Shown: one piece after another, positions 42,568-51,525 of the stretch
How positions within the stretch are numbered: the stretch's first letter is position 1
Layout: every line of letters begins with the position of its first letter
NCBI GenBank assembly: GCA_938005745.1
Contig: CALLMM010000011.1
Span: 1 to 64,000 of the forward strand
From: an uncultured Chthonomonadales bacterium
Lineage (GTDB): Bacteria; Armatimonadota; Chthonomonadetes; Chthonomonadales; CAJBBX01
Direction: 5' to 3'
Length of the DNA stretch: 64,000 nt
Made by a program: the position numbers and the translations under genes
Notes under the pieces: generated by a model
The model's database searches: none
What the model saw: only the letters and a program-made list of their open reading frames with translations
Told to the model about the DNA's origin: nothing

Positions 42568-43542
42568 TCACCCGGAAGCGGCTTTGCGCTCGCCCAGATG
42601 CTTGAGGAAAAACGCCTTGATGTCGTTGACTGCGTTGAGCGGCAGCACATGACCGGAGTTGTACCAGATAATCTCTCTGGGATCGCGGGCGGCGTTGAAG
42701 AGCGCCTCCGCGTTAGCGCGGGGGATCAGTTCGTCTCGTTTTGCGTTGAGCATCAGCAGGGGACGCGGAGCGAACCGTCCGATGAAGTGGATCGGGTCGG
42801 TGATGGCGGCGTTCACCTCCACGGTGCGCGCCAGCTCAGGCTTCCAGAACCCCGCCGTCTTCGCCCACTCCACAAAGTTGCCTCCGGCGATCGCCAGGCA
42901 GGCGACCGCGATGCGCGGCTCGACCCCGATGAAGGTGCCGCCGATCATGCCGCCCTGACTGAAGCCCAGAAACCCGATCTTGCTCTTTTCGATGTCGCTG
43001 CGCGAGTGAAGGTAGTCCACCGCACGTCGCAGATCTATCACCGTCTGAACCCAGGCGTCGCGGTTGGTGGAGGAGTTGATCAGATGGATATCGCCGGTGC
43101 GTCCCGGTCGTGCGCGCTCCCCCCGATACTGCCCGTCAATGGAGAGAGCGGCATATCCGAGCGTGGCGAACATATCCGCCGCAATCCGCACATAGTCCGT
43201 ATCCTTGTGCCCGCCGGAGCCGTGCAGCAGGATCACCGCCGGATAGGGAGGCGGGAACCGCTTCGGGATGGAGAGGATCGCAGTTACCCGCTGGTCATGC
43301 GCGCTGTCATATGCCAGCCGATAGCGCGTTCGCAGCGCCGCCTGCCGCTCGTTCTGATCGGGCATCTCCTTCAGCTCCGGCTGCAGGGGCAGCGCGGGAT
43401 CGTAGTCGTAGTAGGAGAGCCGCAGCGACTCCGCGCTCCCGGCTCCCTCAGAGACGGGGGGCAGGGCACTCTGGGCGGCGGCATGGTTTCGCAGGACTGA
43501 CAGCAGACAGAGGGCGGTCAACAGGAACGCGGCGCGTCTCAT
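42568..43542 (-). CDS. Secreted alpha/beta hydrolase (dienelactone hydrolase-like esterase)
   Basis: A 324-residue protein with a signal peptide (RRAAFLLTALCLLSVLRNHA, cleavage after AAAQ region). The mature enzyme is an alpha/beta hydrolase: oxyanion loop LLHGSGGHKDTD, nucleophile Ser in GFSQGGMIGG (near residue 190), acid in NAKRDELIPRAN and His in NSGHVLPLN at the end. The ATG at 43542 is used because AAGGAG precedes it, and the signal peptide starts there. It may deacylate plant polysaccharides or other esters outside the cell. Substrate unknown. Confidence 0.88.
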   Translation of the reverse strand: MRRAAFLLTALCLLSVLRNHAAAQSALPPVSEGAGSAESLRLSYYDYDPALPLQPELKEMPDQNERQAALRTRYRLAYDSAHDQRVTAILSIPKRFPPPYPAVILLHGSGGHKDTDYVRIAADMFATLGYAALSIDGQYRGERARPGRTGDIHLINSSTNRDAWVQTVIDLRRAVDYLHSRSDIEKSKIGFLGFSQGGMIGGTFIGVEPRIAVACLAIAGGNFVEWAKTAGFWKPELARTVEVNAAITDPIHFIGRFAPRPLLMLNAKRDELIPRANAEALFNAARDPREIIWYNSGHVLPLNAVNDIKAFFLKHLGERKAASG

Positions 43543-43559
43543 GGCTACTCCTTTCAGGC

Positions 43560-44465
43560 TCAGGATTCGGATACGATCTTCAGGGCGCGCTGCAGCAGGT
43601 CTTCCTCCGACTCCGCCGCGAACATCTCCAGGTTCCATCGCAAATGCGCCAGGTCTTTCGTCCCGATCAGCACCGAACTGATGCCCGGATGCGCCTTCAG
43701 AAAGTCCAGGGCGAGCTTATGCAGCCGGTCGGTATCCCCTTCCACCAGTTCCAGCAGTCTGCGCACGGGTTCGGGACGCTGCGATTCGGGAACGGAGGCG
43801 GCGCGCGCGGTCAGCCATCCTCCGCCCAGCCCGCTGCGGATCAGCACGCCGATCCCGTGATCCGCCGCCATCTGTATCAGGTCCTTCGCGCCGCGATCCA
43901 GAAGGCTGTATCCTATCTGTAAGACATCAAAATCGCCGGATCGGATGCACCGCTCCAGCAGGTGATTGCCCGGCGATGCGCCTAGAAAACGCACCTTCCC
44001 GGCTTCGCGGGCATCCTTCATCGCCCGCACCGTCTCTCCTTCGTCCAGCACCTTCTCCGGGTCGGGACCGAAGTGTATCTGCATCACGTCCACCCGATCG
44101 GTCTGAAGCAGGCGCAGACTCAGGTCTATCGAGTCGGCGACCGCGCGATAGGAGAAGTCGTAGTAGGTCTGCGGCTCGTTGCTGTGTTCACCGCACTTGC
44201 TCGCCAGCACATACTCGGAGCGACGCCCCGACAGAAACTGCCCGATGCGCTCCTCGCTGCGATGATAGGCGCGGGCGGTATCTATCAGGTTAACGCCCAG
44301 ATCGAGCACTCCGTTCAGCACGGCTCCCGCCTCCGTTTCCGCCGGCTTGCGTCGGCTCTCCTCGTCGCCGACGCCCCAGTCTCGCCCGATCTCCAGCGCG
44401 CCAAATCCGATCCGGGTTACCTCCAGCCCGGTGCGCCCCAGCGGACGCCTCTCCCAACTCTGCAT
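43560..44465 (-). CDS. Aldo/keto reductase
   Basis: A 301-residue AKR resembling L-fucose/galactose dehydrogenase-type enzymes. The catalytic residues are visible: Asp and Tyr in LIDTARAYHRSEERIG, Lys in VLASKCGEHS and His in MQIHFGPD. The ATG at 44465 has AGGAGAGG upstream; another in-frame start 30 bases earlier is less likely. It lies 17 bases upstream of the secreted esterase gene on the same strand, so they may be co-transcribed. Confidence 0.88.
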   Translation of the reverse strand: MQSWERRPLGRTGLEVTRIGFGALEIGRDWGVGDEESRRKPAETEAGAVLNGVLDLGVNLIDTARAYHRSEERIGQFLSGRRSEYVLASKCGEHSNEPQTYYDFSYRAVADSIDLSLRLLQTDRVDVMQIHFGPDPEKVLDEGETVRAMKDAREAGKVRFLGASPGNHLLERCIRSGDFDVLQIGYSLLDRGAKDLIQMAADHGIGVLIRSGLGGGWLTARAASVPESQRPEPVRRLLELVEGDTDRLHKLALDFLKAHPGISSVLIGTKDLAHLRWNLEMFAAESEEDLLQRALKIVSES

Positions 44466-44598
44466 TATCCTCTCCTGTATGGCAAAGGAACTCACGGCGT
44501 AGAAGTGGAATTCTGGGATGACCCGGGTACTGGCAGCTCTCCGCCGCTCTCCCGGTCATGCAACCGATTCAGAGTACCCCAGAAACAGGACGGACAGC

Positions 44599-46737
44599 AT
44601 GAGGATGCACGAACGGCATACCCTCTCACTCTCCAACTATGACGGCGTGGTCTCGGCGCTGACCGGCAACGGCGAACTCTGCACCACGCTCAGCCCGACC
44701 GGATACCATACGCCGCCGCACCTCGCCGAGGACGTCGCGCACCGCACCCAGCGCTTTGTTCTGGCGGGCAGGAGAAGACGGGGACCGCAGCATCCCCTGA
44801 TAGACTTCGGCTCGCTCTGGCGCACCCTACATGTAGACGGCAACGCCCCGGAGACGCAGAGCTGGGAACAGGAGATCCTCTACGAATCTGGGGCGGTTCA
44901 CTCACGGTGGGTGCATACGCACCTTAACGAAGCGACTCGTTCCTTCATCGCGCTGGAGGACAACCTGTTTCTGGCGGACACCGCACTGGTGAACACCGAC
45001 ACGCAGCCTCGCAGTATCGCCTTCGCCCTTCACTATCGTTTCGGCGAACCCGACGCCCGGCTGGAGGCGACGGCGGATGGCAGCCTCGTCTCACTCTCCT
45101 ACGCGATCGAAGACCATCTCGGCGATATTCAGTTCGGAGTTCACGCGGTGAGCGACGCCGGAGACTGCCGGATCGAGATTGACCATGCTGCGCTGGAGGT
45201 CTCCGCCCTGGTTACGGCGACACTGGCTCCTGGTCAGCATCTGGTGATCACCGTCTGGCTGCACTTCTCCGACCGTTTGAAGTATGAGTTTCCGATCACA
45301 TACGCGGAGATCGAGTCGGTCTGCGACCGACATGAACGCGCCTGGCAGGAGTTCTGGCAGCGCAGCGAGGTCGTTACCGGCGACCCCGTCGTAGACGATT
45401 TTCGCATCTCCTCGCTCTACACCCTGCGCTGTCAGATGACCCCCTGGTCTATCGCGCCGACGCTCTCTCAGCCCTACTGGGGAGGCGGAGCGTTTCACGA
45501 TGAGATGTATCCCTTTCTCGGTCTGCTCTCCGGCAACTATCCGGAACTGGCGAAGCGCATCCCCTATTTTCGACTGACGACCCTGCCGCGCGCACAGGAG
45601 CGGGCGCGGATGCGCGGCGCGCTCTATCCCTGGTCGAGTACGGAAGAGGGCGAGGAGCGTGACCCGAACGGCCTCTGGCTGACCGAGCGGTTTCATCTGG
45701 GACAGTTCGCCGTCTGCATCCATACACTCTGGCTCTACGAGAAGAATCTGATCCAGCTGGAAGACCTCTATCCCGTGCTGCGCGAGATCGCGCGCTACTT
45801 TGAGTTGAATATGCTGGAGACAGACGCGAACGGTCAGATTGGAACGCGCCCCTGCGTGGACTTCGACGAATCGGTCGGCGCGGTGAAGAACGGTCCCTTC
45901 ACCCTCTCCGCGGCCGTCTTCAGTCTGCGCGCCGCCGCCGACGCCGCCGATCTGCTGTATCGCGACGCCAGTCGCGCTCCCCGCTGGCGCGAACTGGCGG
46001 ACGCGCTCTCCTCCTCCCTGGTTACCACCGAAGAGGGAGCCATGTTCGGGATCCCGGACGACAAGCCCCTGCACTACTCCATTTTGGGACCGATCTTCCC
46101 GTTTCTTCTGGAGGTCGGTACGAAGCGCGCCCGACGCAGCGCAGAGCATATTCACGAGGTCTGCCGCTCCACTCAGGGCTGGAAACCCGGCTTCTCCGAC
46201 GCTTTCTTCAACTCCAACTGGATGTGGATGGCGGGGCATCTGGGGATCGTCCATGCGCTGCACGGGGATGCGGAACGCGCCTGGGACGCAGTGCGGCACG
46301 GACCGGCGAGCGCGGGACCGTTTCTCAGCCCCAACGAACACCGCAACAGCATCGGCGTCGCGGTCGTTCCCTGGTTCACCACCGGCTGCGGCGGCTGGCT
46401 CTACGCCCTGCATGCGCTGTTCGTACAGGTGGACGAGCAGGGAGCGATCCTGCTTCCCGCCGTCCCGGAACAGACCCCGAACGCGCACTTTCGCGACCTG
46501 CGCGCGGATTGGGGAGCGTTGATCTCCGGGGAGTTTCGCGACGGGAGACCGACCGCGCTGACGGCGCGGCTGGATGAGAAGACCTACCCCGATCCGGGGA
46601 CGCGCATCCTCTGGAGCTGCCGAATTCCCTCGCGCTATCTCTCCGGCGTTCCTGAGGACTGCCAGGTCGTGCGGCGGGAGGGAGACTTTACCCATCTGAA
46701 ATGCACGCTGAGCCGCAAGCCGCTGTCGCTGATCTGA
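44599..46737 (+). CDS. GH65-like (alpha/alpha)6-barrel glycosidase or phosphorylase
   Basis: A 712-residue protein with an N-terminal beta-sandwich (residues 1-230) and a catalytic (alpha/alpha)6 barrel. The barrel carries GAFHDEMYPFLGLLSGNYPE, FRLTTLPRAQERARMRGALY and PWSSTEEGEE, strongly reminiscent of GH65 phosphorylases and hydrolases acting on alpha-glucosides, with HDE replacing the GH65 WDTE. There is no signal peptide, so it acts in the cytoplasm. The ATG at 44599 follows CAGGACGGACAGC; the frame is open from 44518. It heads a run with a PhyH dioxygenase. The identity of the catalytic acid and the substrate are not certain. Confidence 0.75.
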   Translation: MRMHERHTLSLSNYDGVVSALTGNGELCTTLSPTGYHTPPHLAEDVAHRTQRFVLAGRRRRGPQHPLIDFGSLWRTLHVDGNAPETQSWEQEILYESGAVHSRWVHTHLNEATRSFIALEDNLFLADTALVNTDTQPRSIAFALHYRFGEPDARLEATADGSLVSLSYAIEDHLGDIQFGVHAVSDAGDCRIEIDHAALEVSALVTATLAPGQHLVITVWLHFSDRLKYEFPITYAEIESVCDRHERAWQEFWQRSEVVTGDPVVDDFRISSLYTLRCQMTPWSIAPTLSQPYWGGGAFHDEMYPFLGLLSGNYPELAKRIPYFRLTTLPRAQERARMRGALYPWSSTEEGEERDPNGLWLTERFHLGQFAVCIHTLWLYEKNLIQLEDLYPVLREIARYFELNMLETDANGQIGTRPCVDFDESVGAVKNGPFTLSAAVFSLRAAADAADLLYRDASRAPRWRELADALSSSLVTTEEGAMFGIPDDKPLHYSILGPIFPFLLEVGTKRARRSAEHIHEVCRSTQGWKPGFSDAFFNSNWMWMAGHLGIVHALHGDAERAWDAVRHGPASAGPFLSPNEHRNSIGVAVVPWFTTGCGGWLYALHALFVQVDEQGAILLPAVPEQTPNAHFRDLRADWGALISGEFRDGRPTALTARLDEKTYPDPGTRILWSCRIPSRYLSGVPEDCQVVRREGDFTHLKCTLSRKPLSLI

Positions 46738-46756
46738 TCCGAAAAGGAGGCGCAGA

Positions 46757-47422
46757 ATGAACGCAGTCATCAAAGAGCAGTATGAAGCGCAGGGCTATGC
46801 GCTGGTCTCCGGGCTGATCCCGCTGGAGGTGATCGAACGGGGAGAGGAGGCGATGTGGCGGGCAGTGGAGGCGGATCCGCGCGATCCGACCACCTGGACG
46901 AAAGCCCGCCCGTTCGCGCAGACGCTGGAGGAGCCGGCGCTGGCAGCCTGCTATACGCCGGAGCTGCTGGCGATGGCGGCGTTGCTGGCGGAGGACGATC
47001 CTGTCATCTTCACCGCACCTACGCACGTGCTGGCTCTCAACGTCTTTCCCGACCCCGCCGCGGAGTGGAAGATGCCCCATCCGCATATTGACCACGCCAT
47101 CAAAGAGCACGGTCACTTCACCTTTCCGCGCGCCTTCCGCATCGCCACGATGCTCTATCTCAACGATGTCCCCGTACACGGGGGCGGAACCGTCGTCTGG
47201 CCCGGTTCGCACCGCAAGATCGAGGCGCTGGCGAAGAGCGATCCGGTCAAGTACGCCCTGATGTACGACCTGAACCGAGACCTCGCCCTCGCCGGGATCG
47301 GCGAGCCGCTGGAGTTGACGCCGAAGCGCGGCGATGTGCTGTTCTATCACTACCTGCTGGCGCACGCTGGAAGCGGCAACGTCAGTGACCGACCGCGCTT
47401 TGCGATGAACCGCAAATGGTAG
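46757..47422 (+). CDS. Phytanoyl-CoA dioxygenase family protein
   Basis: A 221-residue Fe(II)/2-oxoglutarate-dependent dioxygenase. The HxD of the facial triad is in HPHIDHAIKEHG (near residue 112), the distal His in LLAHAGSGNVSD, and the 2-oxoglutarate Arg in RPRFAMN. It has AAGGAGG upstream and lies 19 bases after the glycosidase, followed by a GNAT gene 16 bases later. Natural substrates of this branch are usually unknown small molecules, and that holds here. Confidence 0.88.
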   Translation: MNAVIKEQYEAQGYALVSGLIPLEVIERGEEAMWRAVEADPRDPTTWTKARPFAQTLEEPALAACYTPELLAMAALLAEDDPVIFTAPTHVLALNVFPDPAAEWKMPHPHIDHAIKEHGHFTFPRAFRIATMLYLNDVPVHGGGTVVWPGSHRKIEALAKSDPVKYALMYDLNRDLALAGIGEPLELTPKRGDVLFYHYLLAHAGSGNVSDRPRFAMNRKW

Positions 47423-47438
47423 AGAAAGGACCCCGAAC

Positions 47439-47915
47439 ATGCCCGATATGCTGGTGAACCTGTTGAAACTTCCTCCACTGGAGCCGGAACTGCAGCAGAT
47501 GCAGCAAGCCGGGATCGTCATCCGCCGGGCGCAGCCCTATGAGATCACGCCCATTCGACGCTGGGTTGAGCAGCGTTTCGGGACCGCGTGGGCGGACGAG
47601 ATCAGCGTTGGACTGGCGAACAAGCCCGTCTCGGTCTATCTTGCGCTGCGCGACGGAGAGGTCCTCGGTTTTGGAGCCTACGAGTGCACGCGCAAGACCT
47701 TCTTCGGACCGACCGGCGTGGCGGAGGAGGAGCGCGGCAAGGGGATCGGAAAGGCTCTGCTGATCGCCTGCCTGTGGGGACTGTACGAACTCGGATATCC
47801 CTACGGCATTATCGGGGGAGCCGGACCGACGGAGTTCTACACCCGAACTGTCGGGGCGACCGCCATCCCCGACAGCTCTCCCGGCGTCTACGCCCATCCT
47901 TTGAAGAGCGGTTAG
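47439..47915 (+). CDS. GNAT N-acetyltransferase
   Basis: A 158-residue single-domain GNAT. The acetyl-CoA loop EERGKGIGKALLIA is clear near residue 105. The N-terminal part (VIRRAQPYEITPIRRWVEQ) shows the beginning of the GNAT fold; the C-terminal end is shorter than average. It is in the co-directional run between a PhyH dioxygenase and a secreted beta-helix protein. Acceptor unknown. Confidence 0.87.
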   Translation: MPDMLVNLLKLPPLEPELQQMQQAGIVIRRAQPYEITPIRRWVEQRFGTAWADEISVGLANKPVSVYLALRDGEVLGFGAYECTRKTFFGPTGVAEEERGKGIGKALLIACLWGLYELGYPYGIIGGAGPTEFYTRTVGATAIPDSSPGVYAHPLKSG

Positions 47916-47919
47916 AGCC

Positions 47920-49881
47920 ATGCAGAACCTTCTACTGCTCGTGCTCTGCATTCTGATCGTCAGGGTCAGCCGGGCGGAGGCGCAGACGACTCTCTACGTC
48001 GCGCCGAACGGCAATGACGCCTGGTCGGGAACGCGCAGACAGCCGACGGCGAACAGGAGCGACGGTCCGCTGGCGACGCTTGCGCGCGCGGTCGCGAGAG
48101 CGCGGGAGCTACGCGCCGGCGCCGCCGTCGCGCCGGTACGCATTCTTCTGCGGGACGGCAAATACTACCTGACAGAGACTCTGGAACTCACCGACGCCGA
48201 CGCCGGTCTGACGATCGAGGCGGCTCCGGGCGAGAAGCCGACGCTGATCGGCGGCAGGCGGGTAACCGGCTGGCAGCGCGAGGGAGAGCGTTTCTGGTCG
48301 GCGCAGATCCCCGAAGCCCGCAGCCGCGCCTGGGATTTCCGGCTCCTGACGGTCAACGGGGAGATGCGCCCGCGCGCGCGGCTGCCAGAGACGGGCTACT
48401 TCACCCATCTGACCCGTTTCGATGTGCCCTGGATGAGCACAACGGGCGGAGGCTGGCAGCGCAAGCCGACGGATCAGGAGCTGACCCGGCTGCAGTACCG
48501 TCCCGGCGATCTGGACGCCGGGCTGGATATCGCCAGCGCCGAACTGACGGTCTACCATATGTGGGATGAGTCGGTGGTCGGGCTGTCGGCGCACGATCCC
48601 GCCACGCAGACGCTCACTTTCTCCAATCCCGCCGGTCATCCTCCCGGCGCGTTCGGCGTGCAGAGGTACGTGGTCTGGAACGTGCGCGAAGGGATGAAGA
48701 AGCCCGGACAGTGGTATCTGGATCGGACGGCGGGGAAGCTGGTCTACTGGTCTCTGCCCGGCGAGGACATGTCGAAGGCGGAGGTTATCGCCCCTGCGCT
48801 GACCTCACTCGTGCGAATTCAGGGCAGCGAGAACAGCCCGGTAAAGTCCATCACGCTGCGCCGAATCGGCCTCACCGTCACCACAACGCCGCTCAAAGCG
48901 GGCGGGTTCGGGGCGGGCGAGTTTGCCGGAGCGGTGGAGATCACTCACGCCGCCGACTGTCGTCTGGAGCAGCTCACGCTGATCAACGTCGCCGGACAGG
49001 CGATCCGAGCATGGAAGAGCGACCGCCTGCGCGTGGCAGGCTGCGAGATACGCGATGTCGGCGCATGCGGCATCCGCGCCGAGGGCAACGGCATGGAGAT
49101 CGCCGACAACCATATCTATCGGGTCGGCGCGCTCTATCCGAGCGCGGTCGGCATCTGGATCGGAGGCAGCCGCTCCTCCGTTCGGCACAATGAGGTGCAC
49201 GATACGCCCTACAGCGCGATCATCGGAGGCGGCGAAGAGAACCGCATCGAGTACAACCTGATCCATCGGGCGATGCAGACCCTGCACGACGGCGCAGGAA
49301 TCTACTTCACCTTCTGTAAGGGGATCGTCATCCGCGGCAATATCGTGCGCGATATTGTAGACACCGGGGGCTACGGCGCGTTCGCCTACTACCTGGACGA
49401 ACAGGCGGAGAACTGTCTGGTAGAGGGGAATCTCTCGGTCAATGTGGCGCGTCCGGCGCACAACCATATGGCGCGCAGCAACACCCTTCGCAACAACCTC
49501 TTCCTCGTCAACGGCAACGCCAGCATCACCTTTATGCGGTGTGAGGGATACCGGCTGGAGAGGAACATCGTGCAGGCGACGGGAGACATCGTCCTGAGCG
49601 CGCCTCCCGAGGGGATCGCCGCCATGCCCGACAACCTCTTCCACAGCGGCACAGGGAGGGTTTTGCTGGAGACGGTGCGCGACTATAAGCCTCGGGGAAG
49701 GCAGCCGCTGGTGCCGCGCGACGGCACGCGCTTTGCCGATCCGCGTCTGGTTGATTCGAAAACCGGTATCTACTCGTTCCGCCCCGATTCGCCGGCGAGG
49801 GAGCTGAAGATCGCCCCGCTGGACCTTCGCACAGCCGGTCGGCGCAAACCTGCGAAGGAATCGCCCGCGCCCGCGCCGTAA
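47920..49881 (+). CDS. Secreted right-handed parallel beta-helix protein
   Basis: A 653-residue protein with a signal peptide (MQNLLLLVLCILIVRVSRAEA). The start of the mature protein, YVAPNGNDAWSGTRRQP followed by GPLATLARAVARARELR, is the typical opening of secreted beta-helix glycosidases and lyases. The middle contains repeated beta-helix strands with NxI/V steps such as GNGMEIADNHIYRVG and IRGNIVRDI. It is probably a carbohydrate-active enzyme or adhesin (pectate-lyase-like or GH110-like fold). No catalytic residues can be fixed from sequence. It is 4 bases after the GNAT gene. Confidence 0.82.
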   Translation: MQNLLLLVLCILIVRVSRAEAQTTLYVAPNGNDAWSGTRRQPTANRSDGPLATLARAVARARELRAGAAVAPVRILLRDGKYYLTETLELTDADAGLTIEAAPGEKPTLIGGRRVTGWQREGERFWSAQIPEARSRAWDFRLLTVNGEMRPRARLPETGYFTHLTRFDVPWMSTTGGGWQRKPTDQELTRLQYRPGDLDAGLDIASAELTVYHMWDESVVGLSAHDPATQTLTFSNPAGHPPGAFGVQRYVVWNVREGMKKPGQWYLDRTAGKLVYWSLPGEDMSKAEVIAPALTSLVRIQGSENSPVKSITLRRIGLTVTTTPLKAGGFGAGEFAGAVEITHAADCRLEQLTLINVAGQAIRAWKSDRLRVAGCEIRDVGACGIRAEGNGMEIADNHIYRVGALYPSAVGIWIGGSRSSVRHNEVHDTPYSAIIGGGEENRIEYNLIHRAMQTLHDGAGIYFTFCKGIVIRGNIVRDIVDTGGYGAFAYYLDEQAENCLVEGNLSVNVARPAHNHMARSNTLRNNLFLVNGNASITFMRCEGYRLERNIVQATGDIVLSAPPEGIAAMPDNLFHSGTGRVLLETVRDYKPRGRQPLVPRDGTRFADPRLVDSKTGIYSFRPDSPARELKIAPLDLRTAGRRKPAKESPAPAP

Positions 49882-49940
49882 TCTGCAGGACTAAGCTTGC
49901 GCGGGTTCGGATACAATCCCGCGCAGAAAGAGAACAGGCG

Positions 49941-50111
49941 ATGCTGGCAGAGAACGATCTATGGCTGGAAGAGGACGATCCGCGAAAAGAGGATCCCCGC
50001 GAACTGGGGGAGCGGCATGCGTCCGACTCCGCCTCGATCATGCCGGAAGAGGTGGATGAGGAGCCGGAGTCCGCGCCGGAGACCTCAGAACCGGAGGTAT
50101 CGCAGGAGTAG
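49941..50111 (+). CDS. Small acidic protein, 56 residues
   Basis: An ATG at 49941 opens a 56-codon frame ending at TAG 50111. The product starts MLAENDLWLEEDDPRKEDPR and is very rich in Glu and Asp, with a Pro/Glu-rich tail. A TACAAT at 49912-49917 could be its -10. It is 25 bases before the next dioxygenase gene. Composition suggests a disordered polypeptide; function unknown. Codon pattern fits the local bias, but a short acidic frame can also arise by chance. Confidence 0.4.
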   Translation: MLAENDLWLEEDDPRKEDPRELGERHASDSASIMPEEVDEEPESAPETSEPEVSQE

Positions 50112-50136
50112 CCAGGATACGGGAAGGAGCGCAGAG

Positions 50137-50883
50137 ATGGGACTGACAGAGGCGGAGAAGGAGCGGTTTCAGGAAGAGGGCTATCTGATCTTTCCGGGTC
50201 TGCTGCATGCGGAGAAGCGGGCGCGCTATATGGCGATCTTCCGGGAGCTGGTGGAGCGCAGCAGAACGATGACGGCTCCGCAGGGCGGCTTCAACCTAGC
50301 ACCGGACGCGGAGGGACGCCCAACGCCGGGAGTGCTGCATAAGGTGCAGGGTGTCTGCGTGGAGGAGCCGCGCATCCTCGATCTGGCGCGGGAGCCGGAG
50401 ATTCTGGATCGGGTGGAATCGCTGCTGGGACCGAACATTGATATGTTTGGCTCCAAGTTCTTCCCGATGATGGTTCGCGGAGCCACCTCCACAGGCTGGC
50501 ATCAGGACAACCACTACTTCGGGACCAACTCCGCCCGCATCCTCAGCTGCGCGATCTATCTGGAGGAGACGGACCGCGAAAACGGCTGCCTGCGGGTCGT
50601 TCCCCGCAGCCATCTCACGGGCGAACTGGTCTCGCACACCGCCGGAAAAGGCGTCTATGCACATGGAGCCTGGACGGAGGTGGACGAGAGTCAGGCAGTG
50701 GATGTGGTCTGTCCGGGAGGAACGGTCGTCTTCTTCTCCGCGAACCTGCTGCACGGGGCGCGCCCCAACCTGAGCGACCGCTCCAGCTTTCGCACTGCCT
50801 GGCACTACATTCCCGGCGACATGGCACTGGACTGGTTTCCGCGAGGCGTCTACCAGGATCGGCACATCGTGCGCGGATCGTAG
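50137..50883 (+). CDS. Phytanoyl-CoA dioxygenase family protein
   Basis: A 248-residue Fe(II)/2-oxoglutarate dioxygenase. GWHQDNHYFG (near residue 118) gives the HxD, the distal His is in NLLHGARPNLSD, and the Arg in RSSFRTAWHY fits the 2-oxoglutarate site. It begins at 50137 after GGGAAGGAG; the longer frame from 49897 overlaps the small acidic gene and is not coding. It is the second PhyH protein within 4 kb but is not a close copy of the first. Confidence 0.9.
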   Translation: MGLTEAEKERFQEEGYLIFPGLLHAEKRARYMAIFRELVERSRTMTAPQGGFNLAPDAEGRPTPGVLHKVQGVCVEEPRILDLAREPEILDRVESLLGPNIDMFGSKFFPMMVRGATSTGWHQDNHYFGTNSARILSCAIYLEETDRENGCLRVVPRSHLTGELVSHTAGKGVYAHGAWTEVDESQAVDVVCPGGTVVFFSANLLHGARPNLSDRSSFRTAWHYIPGDMALDWFPRGVYQDRHIVRGS

Positions 50884-50932
50884 CGAAACAGAGCCTGCAG
50901 AAGACCGTCCGCCGGTCTCCTGCAGGCGCGCG

Positions 50933-51394
50933 CTATCGCTCTCTCTCCCGCGTGATAAACTCAACCCTGTCGGGCAGTCGGGGAACGATTCGCATGGCGA
51001 ACGGCTGCGTAAGCGCAAGCGTCGTAACGGTTCCCCTTCCCGGCTTTATCAGCGTGACGTTCACCGTCGCCCGGCGTTCGCCGCGCCGTATCTCGCCGAT
51101 GAGAACCTCGAAACCGCCCGTCGGCTTTGTCCCGGCGAAGACCGCCACCACATGATTGCGGCGGAAGTCCACCAGCGGCGCCTGCCTGTCGGGAGCGTGC
51201 TCGCGCCACAGGGCTGCCCACTCCCGCGCACTGCGCACCACCTGCTGCCGGGGCGCGCGAATGCCGGAATAGAAGCCGGACAGAGACTGCGAAGATGCGC
51301 CGTTCACAGGCTGTCCGGATCCTGCCGGCGCGATCATCAGACCGGCAGCCGCCAGCAGCAGCGCGGCGCCCGTCCGTACTATTTTTTGGAACAT
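50933..51394 (-). CDS. Secreted PrcB-family protein
   Basis: A 153-residue protein with an N-terminal signal peptide (ALLLAAAGLMIAPAGSGQP). The mature region has LVDFRRNHVVAVFAGTKPTG followed by GFEVLIGEI, a signature of the PrcB C-terminal domain. PrcB proteins are lipoprotein or secreted subunits of Treponema's protease complex, but this fold is found widely in bacteria with unknown roles. It is divergent from the zinc-ribbon gene. Molecular role not determined. Confidence 0.75.
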   Translation of the reverse strand: MFQKIVRTGAALLLAAAGLMIAPAGSGQPVNGASSQSLSGFYSGIRAPRQQVVRSAREWAALWREHAPDRQAPLVDFRRNHVVAVFAGTKPTGGFEVLIGEIRRGERRATVNVTLIKPGRGTVTTLALTQPFAMRIVPRLPDRVEFITRERER

Positions 51395-51525
51395 CCTTCC
51401 TATCCTCTATCATACAGACATCGTATACGACACACCGGTTCTATACGATCCGTCTCCTGCAGATGTGACGGCGAACAACGAACAGACTTTTTTTCGTAGA
51501 GAGTAGTGTGCAGGGAGAAAGCGCG

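Noticed and set aside
45091..46773. 560-codon reverse-strand open frame opposite the GH65-like gene
   Set aside because: The forward frame carries GH65-like blocks. The reverse frame has no recognisable motif or ribosome-binding site.
51421..51440. Short TCGTATACGA palindrome between the PrcB-like and zinc-ribbon genes
   Set aside because: Ten bases only, and no associated promoter with correct spacing. It could be chance.
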